In this document: piece by piece, positions 28,066-36,894 of the stretch
How positions within the stretch are numbered: the stretch's first letter is position 1
Layout of the letters: every line of letters begins with the position of its first letter
Assembly: GCA_017792345.1 (NCBI GenBank)
Contig: CP051228.1
Location: forward strand, 868,001-932,000
Length of the DNA: 64,000 nucleotides
Direction: 5' to 3'
From: Mesoflavibacter sp.
GTDB taxonomy: Bacteria; Pseudomonadota; Alphaproteobacteria; UBA8366; Aestuariispiraceae
Notes under the pieces: generated by a model
The model's database searches: none
Seen by the model: only the letters and a program-made list of their open reading frames with translations
What the model was told of the DNA's origin: nothing
Program-made: the position numbers and the translations under genes

Positions 28066-28803
28066 GTGAATAAATCTCGTCTCCGCCTGCGCGGAAAAAT
28101 CAGCCGCAGCCATGGCGTCGAACCGGAAGACACGCGGTCTGTTAAAATAGCGCTTCGCGATTTCGGTTATTATCGAGAACCGTCGTTCGGGATAACGCCA
28201 TATCCCGATGAGCAATTGTTTAAAGGCATCGAGAACTTCCAGGACGATTTCGACCTTCAGAAAGACGGACAGATGTTTCCTGGCGGCGAGACCGAGCGGA
28301 AACTGAACGAGGTCATTGGCCAGAACAATCCGTCGGTAAAATCCCGCCCGACTCAGGGGCCCGCCGGTCTGGTCATTCCGAGTTCACCCCCCTCGCCCGG
28401 TGAAGACATCGACCCGCCGTCGCCCAATTCCTCTCATGACGGACGCGAACAGCACGCAGCAGTTCCAGCGGCAATCCCCGTGATCGTCTATGAGGTAGCG
28501 GTCTTCTTTGGCATTACGCTGTCCGCCGCGTATGCTTGGTGGATTTCCCTTTCATCGGACGAAAAGCAAAAATTAAAAGAACAAATACAGAACTATTCGG
28601 AAGAAAATCAGGATCCAAACCCCAATGCGTCACGATGTGAGACGCTCTTCGAGATCGACAACGATACCTGCCGCCAAATTTCAAAGCGACGCGGCGGGGA
28701 AGCAGCGGCAAGATGTTTTTCTTCGGCTCAAAACCGCTATAGTGCTTGTCTTAGAGGCCGGTCCGTAGACGAACTTCCGCCATTGGACATATGGAACCAC
28801 TAG
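28066..28803 (+). CDS. Peptidoglycan-binding-like domain protein with membrane segment and four-cysteine C-terminus
   Basis: A 245-aa protein of unknown function. Residues about 24-86 resemble a PGBD/PG_binding_1 helical domain (VKIALRDFGYYREP, ITPYPDEQLFKGIENFQDDF, DLQKDGQMFPGGETERKLNE). A Pro/Ser-rich linker follows, then one hydrophobic helix (about 140-165, VIVYEVAVFFGITLSAAYAW). The last 50 residues have four cysteines: CETLFEIDNDTCRQI, then ARCFSSAQNRYSACLRG, ending PPLDIWNH. This layout resembles the C-termini of some polymorphic-toxin-like proteins, from memory. It starts at GTG with AAAGGAG eight bases upstream. The next gene overlaps it by 13 bases. Confidence 0.7.
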   Translation: MNKSRLRLRGKISRSHGVEPEDTRSVKIALRDFGYYREPSFGITPYPDEQLFKGIENFQDDFDLQKDGQMFPGGETERKLNEVIGQNNPSVKSRPTQGPAGLVIPSSPPSPGEDIDPPSPNSSHDGREQHAAVPAAIPVIVYEVAVFFGITLSAAYAWWISLSSDEKQKLKEQIQNYSEENQDPNPNASRCETLFEIDNDTCRQISKRRGGEAAARCFSSAQNRYSACLRGRSVDELPPLDIWNH

Positions 28804-29084
28804 ACTCCATTTCTTATAGGTTTTCGGCGTTTGCACGCAGGGAGGATGGGACCCTGACAGCATTTGACGTCGCCATCGCCTGTCCACGTGTCGACAGCGA
28901 CGGCATCTCCGGCTGTAAGGTCTTCATTCCTTTCCTGCGTGCAAAACCGTTCGAAATTTTTGGCATCGATGATGACCAGGCGCTTGAACTGTCCCACCGG
29001 TTCATTTTGAGCATGACTGAAGCACAGGACTTCGAGGTGGTTGACGGCGACGGCGTTCCAGTGGCGTTGCCGCCCCTTACCTGA
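28791..29084 (+). CDS. Small partner protein, possibly DUF6968-like
   Basis: A 97-aa soluble protein. It starts 13 bases before the stop of the PG-binding-like gene, so translation is probably coupled. The pattern of an N-terminal beta strand, then CPRVDSDGISGCKVFIPF, then FEIFGIDDDQALELSHRFI recalls small DUF6968-type proteins, but I could not confirm this. Small size, acidity and tight coupling to a larger surface-like protein would fit an immunity or chaperone protein. That role is inference only. Confidence 0.6.
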   Translation: MEPLDSISYRFSAFARREDGTLTAFDVAIACPRVDSDGISGCKVFIPFLRAKPFEIFGIDDDQALELSHRFILSMTEAQDFEVVDGDGVPVALPPLT

Positions 29085-29146
29085 CCGAGGGTCTCGGCTT
29101 CGGCGGACCAACCGGCTCGGCAGGGGGCTGGGCAGACGTCCGGGCG

Positions 29147-29521
29147 CTACCCGCCCAGAACGGCCGATTGCGCCGAGGGCTGCCAGAGTTCGATCGGGTT
29201 GCCTTCCGGGTCGTGGATCCGCGCGAAAATGCCGACCTCGCTGTCCCAATCTTCCTTGCGGATCACCGCGATGCCATTGCCTTCGAGCTGCGCCACCATG
29301 GCCTCCAGATCGTCGACGCGAAAGCACAGGATCCATTGCTGTTCCGGACGGCCGAAATAGTCGCTATCCACGCTGAATGGCGCGAAGACGGTCTGGCCGG
29401 ACTGCTGCACCCAGGTCCTTGCCGTGATATCGACGCCCAAATTCCGCTCGTACCATTCGGACAGCGCCTGCGGCGCCTTGGCGCGAAAGAAGACGCCACC
29501 GATCCCCGTTACCTTCTGCAT
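29147..29521 (-). CDS. VOC-family (glyoxalase/bleomycin-resistance fold) protein
   Basis: A 124-aa single VOC module pair. The N-terminus ITGIGGVFFRAKAP-type strand (here VTGIGGVFFRAKAP) begins the fold, and the C-terminal ARIHDPEGNPIELWQP is diagnostic. Metal-binding positions appear to be Glu in IELW and others not clearly assigned. The gene is 40 bases downstream of the TRAP permease on the same strand and is probably the last gene of that operon. The substrate is unknown. Confidence 0.85.
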   Translation of the reverse strand: MQKVTGIGGVFFRAKAPQALSEWYERNLGVDITARTWVQQSGQTVFAPFSVDSDYFGRPEQQWILCFRVDDLEAMVAQLEGNGIAVIRKEDWDSEVGIFARIHDPEGNPIELWQPSAQSAVLGG

Positions 29522-29561
29522 CGCGCCGATCCTTTCCGCGCCGCGCGCCCGGCCGATACGG

Positions 29562-31802
29562 TCAGTCCATGCCCCGGACCGGCGGCAGCGCGCCTTCCTT
29601 GGGCTTGATCAGCCGCTGAAGCGCGAAGGTGCCCAGCGCGAGGCCGATGCCGATCAGATCGGTGTAGATGCCGCCTTCGATCATGAACAGGGCGGAGATC
29701 ACCAGCGCGACGCGCAGGAACCAAACCGCCCGCGCGCCGAGGAACCAGCCCTGGACCCCGGCCGACAAGAGGAACACGCCGACAATGGCGGTCGCCGCGG
29801 CCCGCGTGATTTCCAACCAGGTTCCATCCATCAGGATCGCGGAATTGTAGAAGAACATGAAGGGCACGATGAAGGCCGCGACCCCGATCTTGAACGACGC
29901 GACGGATGTCTCCATGGCGTTCGCGCCGGAGATCCCCGCCGCCGCGTAGGAGGCGAGCGCGACCGGTGGCGTGATGGCGGAGACGACGGCGAAATAGAAG
30001 ACGAAGAAATGCGCCGTCAATTGCGGGATGCCGAGATCGACCAGGCCCGGCGCCACGACCGAGGCCGCAACGGCATAGGCCGCGGTCGTCGGCATGCCCA
30101 TGCCCAGCAGGATCGCGATACACATGGCGAAGAACAGGGCGAGAAGCTGCGAATGCGCCGCCAGCCCCAGCAGCAGGTTGGAGAAGCGCGCCCCGACCCC
30201 GGTCAGCGAAATCACCCCGACGATGATCCCGGCACAGGCGCACACGGCGATGATCTGGATCGACATCGTGCCGGCCAGTTCGAATGCCTTGTTGATCGAC
30301 CGGATGCCCATACGGTGGGGGGTGAGCCAACTGACCACGGCGGCTGCCACGGTCGCCAGCGTCCCGGCGCGGATCACCGAATAGCCCTGGAACAGCGCCA
30401 CGATCAGAATGATGATCGGGATGAACAGATAGACCTGTTTGACCATCTTGGAGAAGACGGGCAATTCTTCCTCGCGCATGCCCTTCATGCCCAGCTTTGC
30501 GGCTTCCAGATCGACCATGAAGTAGATCGACACGAAGTAGAGGATGGCCGGGATGATCGCCGCGACGGCGATGTCCGTATAGGGAATGCCGGTGATTTCC
30601 GCCATGATGAAGGCGCCGGCCCCCATGATCGGCGGCATGATCTGCCCGCCGGTGGAGGCAGCAGCCTCGATCGCCCCGGCGGTCTTCTTGTGGTAGCCGA
30701 CCTTCTTCATCAGCGGGATGGTCAGCGACCCTGTCGCGACGACATTGCCCGCCGACGTGCCGTTGATCATGCCCATCAGGCCGGATGCAAAAATCGCGAC
30801 CTTGGCAGGGCCGCCCCGCGCGCGCCCAGCGGCGGCGAAGGCGAAATTGACGAAATAGTCGCCGACCTTGGATGCCTGCAGGAAGGCCGCGAATATGATG
30901 AACAGGATGATGTAGGTCGACGATACCGCCGTCGTCGGGCCGAGGATCCCGGCGTCGGTATAGACCTGACTAAAGAAGCGCTGCCAGGAGATTTCCGGCG
31001 ATTGCAGGAAGCCCGGCATATGCTGTCCGGTGAAAACATAGATCAGGAAGATTGTCGCAATCACCACCAGCGCCAGTCCTGCGACGCGGCGCGTCAGCTC
31101 CATGATCAGAAGCGTACCGGCAACGGCCGCCAGCGACATGCCGATCGGCGCAAAGGGCGTTCCGGTCGCGTTGCGCATCAGCGTTCCGAAGATCGCGATC
31201 AGGTAGATCGCGACGGCGATCCCGCAAACCACCAGCACCAGATCCGACACGACCAGCCGGTCACGCCGGCGCCGCGCGAACCAGGACAAGACGATCGCGC
31301 CGACCGTCGCGCCCAGCAGCGGCAGGCCGAACAGGTAGGTTTCATTGAACTTGATACGCGCATCGATGCCGTTCCACATCACCCCGCCGGCAATCTCCGC
31401 GGCGAAGGAGATCGCGGTGCCCGTCGCAAACAGGGCCGGCACGATCAAAGCCCAGGCGATATAGGAGAGGATCGGTTTCTCGTCCGCTTCGCTGTCGGCA
31501 AAACTACTGGCGCTGTAGAGCAGGAACCCCAGCCCCAGCGCCCCGGCGACGTGAACAATGCGGAAATTCCAGGTTTCCAACGGGAAATCGGGCAGAAGCG
31601 GCAGAACAACGAGCCCCCCGGTCAGTCCCGAGATCGACAAGCCGTTCAGGGAGACCATGTGGAAGGCCGCATAGAGCGCGGCGGCGGCGCTGATGATGAT
31701 CAGGGATTTTCCGGTATAGAGGCGCCGATTGCCTTCGACCGGTTCTTCATCCACGCCATCGGCGATCAGATGATCGTCGTTGCCGGTTTTGTCCTCTGCC
31801 AT
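29562..31802 (-). CDS. TRAP transporter permease, fused 4TM/12TM subunits (TAXI type)
   Basis: A 746-aa polytopic membrane protein joining the small and large TRAP subunits in one chain, the form that pairs with TAXI solute receptors. The N-terminal 4-helix part (about residues 35-180) is followed by the large DctM-like part with NGTSAGNVVATGSLTIPLMKK and ASTGGQIMPPIMGAGAFIMA in two stretches. The ATG at 31802 has GGGAGG upstream; an ATG at 31817 is less likely. It lies 180 bases downstream of the receptor gene, with an intrinsic terminator hairpin between. It moves an organic acid with Na+ or H+; the exact substrate is unknown. Confidence 0.9.
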   Translation of the reverse strand: MAEDKTGNDDHLIADGVDEEPVEGNRRLYTGKSLIIISAAAALYAAFHMVSLNGLSISGLTGGLVVLPLLPDFPLETWNFRIVHVAGALGLGFLLYSASSFADSEADEKPILSYIAWALIVPALFATGTAISFAAEIAGGVMWNGIDARIKFNETYLFGLPLLGATVGAIVLSWFARRRRDRLVVSDLVLVVCGIAVAIYLIAIFGTLMRNATGTPFAPIGMSLAAVAGTLLIMELTRRVAGLALVVIATIFLIYVFTGQHMPGFLQSPEISWQRFFSQVYTDAGILGPTTAVSSTYIILFIIFAAFLQASKVGDYFVNFAFAAAGRARGGPAKVAIFASGLMGMINGTSAGNVVATGSLTIPLMKKVGYHKKTAGAIEAAASTGGQIMPPIMGAGAFIMAEITGIPYTDIAVAAIIPAILYFVSIYFMVDLEAAKLGMKGMREEELPVFSKMVKQVYLFIPIIILIVALFQGYSVIRAGTLATVAAAVVSWLTPHRMGIRSINKAFELAGTMSIQIIAVCACAGIIVGVISLTGVGARFSNLLLGLAAHSQLLALFFAMCIAILLGMGMPTTAAYAVAASVVAPGLVDLGIPQLTAHFFVFYFAVVSAITPPVALASYAAAGISGANAMETSVASFKIGVAAFIVPFMFFYNSAILMDGTWLEITRAAATAIVGVFLLSAGVQGWFLGARAVWFLRVALVISALFMIEGGIYTDLIGIGLALGTFALQRLIKPKEGALPPVRGMD

Positions 31803-31891
31803 AACCCAGCCTCCCAAGCCTGCCCCGTGAGTGTTCCCCCACCCTTATCGCATCGTTGTTTTCTAACGGGCGGGAAGGATTCGCCTAATCT

Positions 31892-31926
31892 AAAAAGCGG
31901 GCCACCGCAAGAAATCGGTGGCCCGC
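31892..31926 (-). terminator. Intercistronic terminator/attenuator between TAXI receptor and permease
   Basis: GCGGGCCACCG (31897-31907) and CGGTGGCCCGC (31916-31926) form a perfect 11-bp stem with an 8-base loop. On the minus strand it is followed directly by TTTTTAGA. It lies 57 bases after the receptor stop and upstream of the permease. It should let the receptor be made in excess over the membrane subunit. Confidence 0.8.
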
Positions 31927-31982
31927 CCATTCAGTCGGCAGGGACCGGTCAAGCCGTCCCCTGCCCAAGTACAACAAACGGA

Positions 31983-32963
31983 TCAGCCGCCGTAGATCAT
32001 GTCGGCGCCGATGGACGCGCCGTTCTCATTGAACCACTTGGCCGCGCCCGGATGCCATTTCAGCACGCCGTTCTTGTCCCAGTTTTCCGGAACCGTCGAC
32101 TTGGCCGCCTTGTGGATGCCGACCATGCGCTCATTGTCCGACATCACGACATTGACGGCTTCGTAAACGAAGCTTTCCGGCAGGTCGCAATTGGCAATCG
32201 CGAAGTTCCACATGGAAACCGAGCGGGCCGGTGCTTCCAGCGTCGTGTAGGCGCTGGCCGGGATTTCGAACTTCGACACCGGGAAGGACGCCAGGATCTT
32301 GGCCTGCTCTTCTTCGGTGAACTCGATGATATTGACCTTGGTCTGGACTTCGAGCTGGCTGACCGCCGGGACCGGCACGCCGGCCGCGAAGGCGATCACG
32401 TCGATGATCCCGTCCTGCAGCTGACCGCCCAGGTCGGACCAGCCACCGTTACGGCGCTCAAACTCCACGCCCAGGGCTTCCATCATCAGCGGGAAATAGG
32501 TGTCGGACGTCGACCCTGCCGGACCGAAACCGATCTTGGCGCCGGCCGGGATTTCGGAGACGCTGGTGATGCCCGACGACGCTAGGGTCGTGACCGAGAA
32601 CGGCGTCTGGTACATCGGGAACATGGCACAGGCCTTATCCATGGCCAGGCCGGGGGCGATCGGGTTGGTACCGGCCAGCGATTCCGCCGCGGGACCCATG
32701 GTCGTCATGCCGAAAGCGTTCTGACCGGTATGGACGTTGGCCATGTTCTGCATCGGGCCGCCGGTCACTTCTCCGCCGCCGGAGATGCCGAGCTGTTCGG
32801 CGACCAGGTTGGCCCAGCCGGAGCCATAGGCGAAATAGGTACCGCCCTGCGACGCCGTGCCGACTGTGAAGCTTTCCGGCCAGCCAGTGCGATCCTGGGC
32901 CATCGCCGGCGACACGCCGAGCGCGACCACAACGGCAAGACCAGCCAATTTAATGCGCGACAT
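31983..32963 (-). CDS. TAXI-family TRAP transporter solute receptor
   Basis: A 326-aa periplasmic binding protein. A signal peptide (KLAGLAVVVALGVSPAMAQ, residues about 5-23) precedes the mature protein. The family pattern FTVGTASQGGTYFAYGSGWA and the later KIGFGPAGSTSDTYFPLMME are present. The ATG at 32963 has AGGAGGGAG upstream; the longer open frame lacks an export signal. It captures the substrate for the fused permease downstream. A LysR gene lies upstream on the same strand and may regulate it. Confidence 0.92.
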   Translation of the reverse strand: MSRIKLAGLAVVVALGVSPAMAQDRTGWPESFTVGTASQGGTYFAYGSGWANLVAEQLGISGGGEVTGGPMQNMANVHTGQNAFGMTTMGPAAESLAGTNPIAPGLAMDKACAMFPMYQTPFSVTTLASSGITSVSEIPAGAKIGFGPAGSTSDTYFPLMMEALGVEFERRNGGWSDLGGQLQDGIIDVIAFAAGVPVPAVSQLEVQTKVNIIEFTEEEQAKILASFPVSKFEIPASAYTTLEAPARSVSMWNFAIANCDLPESFVYEAVNVVMSDNERMVGIHKAAKSTVPENWDKNGVLKWHPGAAKWFNENGASIGADMIYGG

Positions 32964-33203
32964 ATTCTCCCTCCTGTCTTCATTTGCCGGAAAGTCCGGG
33001 TTGGTCTTGGACAGTATGGCCGGCGGCGGCGAAATCAAGCGACTTTGCATCGCACCCATACAAAATTCCGGTTTAATTCCAATGCGGCACCTCAATTTCG
33101 CCCAATGCGGGGCGGCGCCCTGCCTGGCAAACAAGATTTCGGTACCGGACGCGGCCCGGCCTGCCTCCACCGGGCGTAATTGCAGCGATCCGGCTTCGTC
33201 GCC

Positions 33204-34082
33204 CTAGCGTGCGGATTTCAGAAGAAAATCGTACAGCAATCCGGCGGCGCGTTTCGGCCGGCCGGTCTTGGGACGCAGTATATGAAAACCCGCATTGGGG
33301 TACAGGGGCGCATCACGGAACACGATCAGGCGTCCCTGCGCCAGCAGGTCGGACGCGTTCGAAACCCATCCCAACATCACCCCTATGCCGGCGATGGCTG
33401 CCTGGGTGGCCTGGACATAGCCGCCGACGACCCTGTCCGCCTTATGGGCGGGCGCCAAACCAGTGTGCCCGAAATAGTCGTTCCAGCCCGGCCAGTCGGC
33501 GTCGTCGACTTCGACATGCAACAGGGTGGCTTGCGCGAAATCGCCCCTGCCGAACCGATCATAGGCGTCGGGGCTACAGACCGGGACCAACCGTTCCGGG
33601 AACAACAGATCGCCAACACCGTCGGTCCAATGCCCAGGCCCGTATCGCACGACCAGATCGGTATCCGGCGCAAAATGCGGCGTCGCGGGTGTCGTTTCCA
33701 CATGCACGGACACGTCCGGGTGCAGATCGTAGAATTCTGCCAGGCGCGGCATCAGCCAATAGGTTCCGGTACAAACCGTGCAGGCGATGGTGACGCGATT
33801 GCCCTCCGCGCGCTGCAGCAGACGGATTTGAGATACGGCATCGCGCATCTGCCCCATCCCCTCCGCCACCGCCCGCGACAGGACCCGTCCCGACTCCGTC
33901 AGTTCAGCGGGGCGCCGCCTGCGGTCCAACAAGGTCGCGCCAATATGATCTTCCAACGCCTTCAGCGCCTGGCTGACCGCCGGCTGCGTCACGTTCAACT
34001 CCGCCGCCGCGTTCTGTACGCCACCGGTCCGCAATACGGTTTCAAACGTGGTCAGTAGCCTCAGGGGAGGAAGCACCTCCAT
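33204..34082 (-). CDS. LysR-family transcriptional regulator
   Basis: A 292-aa regulator. The N-terminal HTH reads LTTFETVLRTGGVQNAAAELNVT, in parts, then QPAVSQALKALEDHIGATLLDR. The effector domain (about residues 88-290) is of the GcvA/AmpR-like type with DTDLVVRYGPGHW. The gene precedes the TAXI-TRAP genes, so control of that transporter is a reasonable guess. There is no Shine-Dalgarno before the ATG. An AT-rich inverted repeat (TATAAT at 34086-34091, ATTATA at 34098-34103) lies immediately upstream, so the mRNA may be leaderless or nearly so. Confidence 0.9.
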   Translation of the reverse strand: MEVLPPLRLLTTFETVLRTGGVQNAAAELNVTQPAVSQALKALEDHIGATLLDRRRRPAELTESGRVLSRAVAEGMGQMRDAVSQIRLLQRAEGNRVTIACTVCTGTYWLMPRLAEFYDLHPDVSVHVETTPATPHFAPDTDLVVRYGPGHWTDGVGDLLFPERLVPVCSPDAYDRFGRGDFAQATLLHVEVDDADWPGWNDYFGHTGLAPAHKADRVVGGYVQATQAAIAGIGVMLGWVSNASDLLAQGRLIVFRDAPLYPNAGFHILRPKTGRPKRAAGLLYDFLLKSAR

Positions 34083-34232
34083 TTATATAATCCATATATT
34101 ATATTGAATCATTCTTTTCGGCCTTAAAACTCTATCGCCTCCAGGGTATCTGTTCAACACACGCTGACTGACCCCGAACACCGCCACTTTAACATAACCT
34201 CATAATCCATTGCAGATCCTGAAGGAGCCCCC

Positions 34233-34961
34233 ATGAGTCGCATCGACGTTTTACTCTTCGACGTTCTGGGAACCGTGGTCGATTGGCACGGCAGCATTAC
34301 CGCAGAACTATCGGCTTTCCTTCACCGTCACGGTGCCCAAACGGTCGATGCCGCGGCCCTAGCCGACGATTGGGTTGGGCGGTACGATCCGGCTGTCGAG
34401 GCGATCCGGGCCGGGCGGCGCGACTTCGTCCCGCTCGACGTCTTGAATCTTGAGACTCTTTACAAAAGTCTGACCGCTTTCGGGATTGCCATCGAAGCCA
34501 TACCGCAATCAGAACTCGAAACCCTCAACGCGGCCTGGCACCGTCTGGCGCCGTGGCCGGATTCGGTCGAGGGGCTGACCCGGCTCAAATCCCAGTTCGT
34601 CATCGCACCGCTATCCGATGGCGGAACCCGCATGCTGGTCAACATGGCGAAGCATAGCGGGCTTCCCTGGGACGTGGTGCTGGGGGCCGACATTTCACGA
34701 GCCTACAAGCCGATGCCGGAGGTTTATCTGCGGGCCTGCGCCCTGCTCGGCACGCCACCCGGCAACGCCATGCTGGTAGCGGCCCATGATTATGACCTAT
34801 CGGCCGCCCAGGCCTGTGGGCTGCAAACGGCCTTTGTGTCGCGGGAAGGCGCGGCGGACCCGTCAAAGATGGGGAATCTCAAGCCAACCGGACAATGGGA
34901 CTACGAAGTCGGCAGTTTGACGGCGCTCGCCGATCGTCTGATGGGTCCCGCGCCAGCCTAA
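34233..34961 (+). CDS. HAD-superfamily hydrolase, (S)-2-haloacid dehalogenase type
   Basis: A 242-aa protein. The nucleophilic Asp is in LLFDVLGTVVDW (about residue 9). The second motif is in IAPLSDGGTRMLV, and the Lys is in ADISRAYKPMPEVY, followed by VAAHDYDLSAAQACGLQTAF. That order and the WHGS segment after motif I fit the type II haloacid dehalogenase group, which hydrolyses 2-haloalkanoates or acts as a generic phosphatase. The conserved dehalogenase Arg/Asn positions cannot be checked reliably by eye. It is divergent from the LysR gene. Confidence 0.85.
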   Translation: MSRIDVLLFDVLGTVVDWHGSITAELSAFLHRHGAQTVDAAALADDWVGRYDPAVEAIRAGRRDFVPLDVLNLETLYKSLTAFGIAIEAIPQSELETLNAAWHRLAPWPDSVEGLTRLKSQFVIAPLSDGGTRMLVNMAKHSGLPWDVVLGADISRAYKPMPEVYLRACALLGTPPGNAMLVAAHDYDLSAAQACGLQTAFVSREGAADPSKMGNLKPTGQWDYEVGSLTALADRLMGPAPA

Positions 34962-35165
34962 CGGATCATCCAAACTGGGTAGAATGTGGTTCGTGCCATC
35001 CCATAATGCTGATGGCTTCTTCAAGAAAACGGAGCGATGAGACTCTCTGCGCATCGTCGCTGAATGTTTTTCTGACCGTGTTGTTCCCGATCCTGGGATG
35101 CGTGGTCTATGCTTCCAAAACTGCGGCATGACGCCACCGTCGCCTTGAAAGGAACGGCAGATGAT

Positions 35166-35194
35166 TTTAATAGGTAAACACAATACCTATTAAA
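35166..35194. promoter_or_regulatory. Perfect 11-7-11 inverted repeat before the truncated haemoglobin gene
   Basis: TTTAATAGGTA (35166-35176) and TACCTATTAAA (35184-35194) are exact inverted copies with a 7-base spacer. The repeat ends nine bases before the ATG at 35204, so a bound repressor would block initiation. Position and AT-rich symmetry resemble operators of dimeric repressors such as the Rrf2 (NsrR) group. The identity of the regulator is inferred from the haemoglobin context. Confidence 0.65.
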
Positions 35195-35203
35195 GGCGAA
35201 ACG

Positions 35204-35671
35204 ATGAGCACGGATAATGAGATTGCCGCCGGACCGCAAAACGCCGGGCACGGCATCGACGAGGCGATGATCGAACAGGTCGTGCGCGCCTTCTATGACC
35301 GCGTCCGCAAGGACGATCTGATCGGCCCGGTCTTCCGGGACCGCATCCAGGATTGGGAGCCGCATCTACAGCAGATGTTCGCATTCTGGTCGTCGGTGAC
35401 GCTGATGAGCGGCCGGTATCGCGGGCAACCGATGGTGAAACACGCCTTCTTGCCGATTGATTCCCGGCATTTCGACCGGTGGCTTTCGCTGTTCGGCGAG
35501 ACGGTACGCGCGCTTTGTCCCCCGGCGGCGGCGGAAGCGTTCGTCGACCGCGCCCATCGGATCGCGGCCAGTCTGGAACTGGGGGTCGCCATGCAGGACG
35601 GACAGATGCTGCGCAAAGGACAGCGGCTGCACCGCCCCGACAATGTGCTGCAATTACCGACCGGAACCTGA
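35204..35671 (+). CDS. Group III truncated haemoglobin
   Basis: A 155-aa haem protein. The globin core has MIEQVVRAFYDRVRKDDLIGPVF, in parts, with Phe/Tyr at B9/B10. WEPHLQQMFAFWSSVTLMSGRYRG follows, then PMVKHAFLPIDSRHFDRWLSLF with the proximal His in RHF. These match the group III (CtrHb-like) pattern. Such proteins handle NO or O2 under low oxygen. The perfect inverted repeat just upstream suggests tight regulation. There is no partner gene in an operon. Confidence 0.88.
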   Translation: MSTDNEIAAGPQNAGHGIDEAMIEQVVRAFYDRVRKDDLIGPVFRDRIQDWEPHLQQMFAFWSSVTLMSGRYRGQPMVKHAFLPIDSRHFDRWLSLFGETVRALCPPAAAEAFVDRAHRIAASLELGVAMQDGQMLRKGQRLHRPDNVLQLPTGT

Positions 35672-35790
35672 CCGGCAGCGGATTGGGCTATCGCCCACGG
35701 GGAAACTCGGACTAGACTTGGCCGTCTTGTTTCCGCCGCCCTGCCGTTAGGTTTGTATGAGGCGGCCGTCCCATTAGCCGAGTGTCGTTC

Positions 35791-36894
35791 ATGCCGCCGC
35801 GCCCCGTTCCCAGCATCGCCAGCCTGCCCATTCTTCCCATCGGAGAATCCGGTGCCCCCGGCGGTGGCCGCATCATCGGACTGGCGAATAATGAGAACGC
35901 CGAAAGTCCTTCCCCTGCGGTTTTGGCCGCCCTAGCGGAAGGCGCGCGCCACGCCAACCGGTATCCGGATGTCGCACAAAGCGCCCTGCGTGACGGCATT
36001 GCCCGGCGCTATGGCGATTTGGACCCGGACAGGATCGTCTGCGGGGTCGGATCCAGTGACCTGATCGCGCTTCTGGCGCAATGCTATTGCGGTCCTGGCG
36101 ACGAAACATTGATTGGCCGGCAGGGCTATCTTTATTTTGCAATCGCGACGAAAGCGGCGGGCGGTCACCCCGTCTTGGCCGGGTCGGAGATTATCGGCAA
36201 CCGCCCCGGTTTTGACCCCGAGGCGATCCTGGCGGCGGTCACGCCGAAGACGCGGATCGTGTTTCTGGACAATCCCAGCAATCCGCTGGGCACCATCGTG
36301 GACCGGGCGCGCCTGACCGAATTCCGCGCGGCGCTGCCGGACGACATTTTACTGGTCCTCGACGCGGCCTATGCGGATTACGTTTTGGACCCGGATTTCG
36401 AACCCGGCGAGGCGCTGGTCGATGCCGGGGACAACACGGTCGTCCTGCGCACTTTCTCCAAGATTTACGGATTGGCGGGGCTACGGGTCGGTTGGGCCTA
36501 TGCCCCGGCCGGGATCGCCGAAACGCTGCGCCGGGTGGTCCGGCCGGGCAATATCCCCAGCCCGTCCCTGGCCGCCGCCGTTGCAGCCATGAACGATCCG
36601 GACCTGATCGATGCGCGCCGGCACCGCAATGCCCGAACCCGGGACCGCTTTGCAGCCGACCTAAGGGCCCTGCCCGGCGTATCGGTTCTGCCCAGCCATA
36701 CGAATTTCGTCTTCACGACCTTCCAGAGCGGCGCACGGCAAGGCGCGGCGGAAGTGTTTGCGCAGGCCAAGGCAAAGGGCATCTTTCTGCGCCCGATGGG
36801 ACCCTATGGGCAGCCCGACAGTTTGCGCATCACCATCGGCACCGATGAAGAAATGACCATCGCGACCGAGGTTCTGCGCGGTATCTTGGCCTAG
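35791..36894 (+). CDS. Histidinol-phosphate aminotransferase-like class I/II aminotransferase
   Basis: A 367-aa PLP enzyme. GLANNENAESPSP is the LxxNENP-like substrate loop, RYPD precedes the N-terminal helix, and IVFLDNPSNPLGTIV and LDAAYADYV bind PLP. The Schiff-base lysine is in TFSKIYGLAGLRVGW (about residue 230). This is the HisC fold, but it is remote from other his genes, so an aromatic or other amino-acid aminotransferase is possible. A GTG at 35782 could add three residues. Its stop overlaps the convergent flavoprotein gene by four bases. Confidence 0.88.
   Translation: MPPRPVPSIASLPILPIGESGAPGGGRIIGLANNENAESPSPAVLAALAEGARHANRYPDVAQSALRDGIARRYGDLDPDRIVCGVGSSDLIALLAQCYCGPGDETLIGRQGYLYFAIATKAAGGHPVLAGSEIIGNRPGFDPEAILAAVTPKTRIVFLDNPSNPLGTIVDRARLTEFRAALPDDILLVLDAAYADYVLDPDFEPGEALVDAGDNTVVLRTFSKIYGLAGLRVGWAYAPAGIAETLRRVVRPGNIPSPSLAAAVAAMNDPDLIDARRHRNARTRDRFAADLRALPGVSVLPSHTNFVFTTFQSGARQGAAEVFAQAKAKGIFLRPMGPYGQPDSLRITIGTDEEMTIATEVLRGILA

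Noticed and set aside
27765-28069. Short frames in the gap before the PG-binding-like gene
   Set aside because: They have poor starts, no family pattern and overlap each other on both strands.
29424-32585. A continuous 1053-codon open frame on the plus strand
   Set aside because: It is antisense to the TRAP permease and receptor. The product is dominated by His, Asp, Arg and Gln repeats with no domain, a typical shadow of hydrophobic coding sequence.
34962-35203. Possible small gene between the dehalogenase-like and haemoglobin genes
   Set aside because: The available frames (for example 34895-35131) overlap the dehalogenase end and lack a ribosome-binding site. Only the palindrome is supported.
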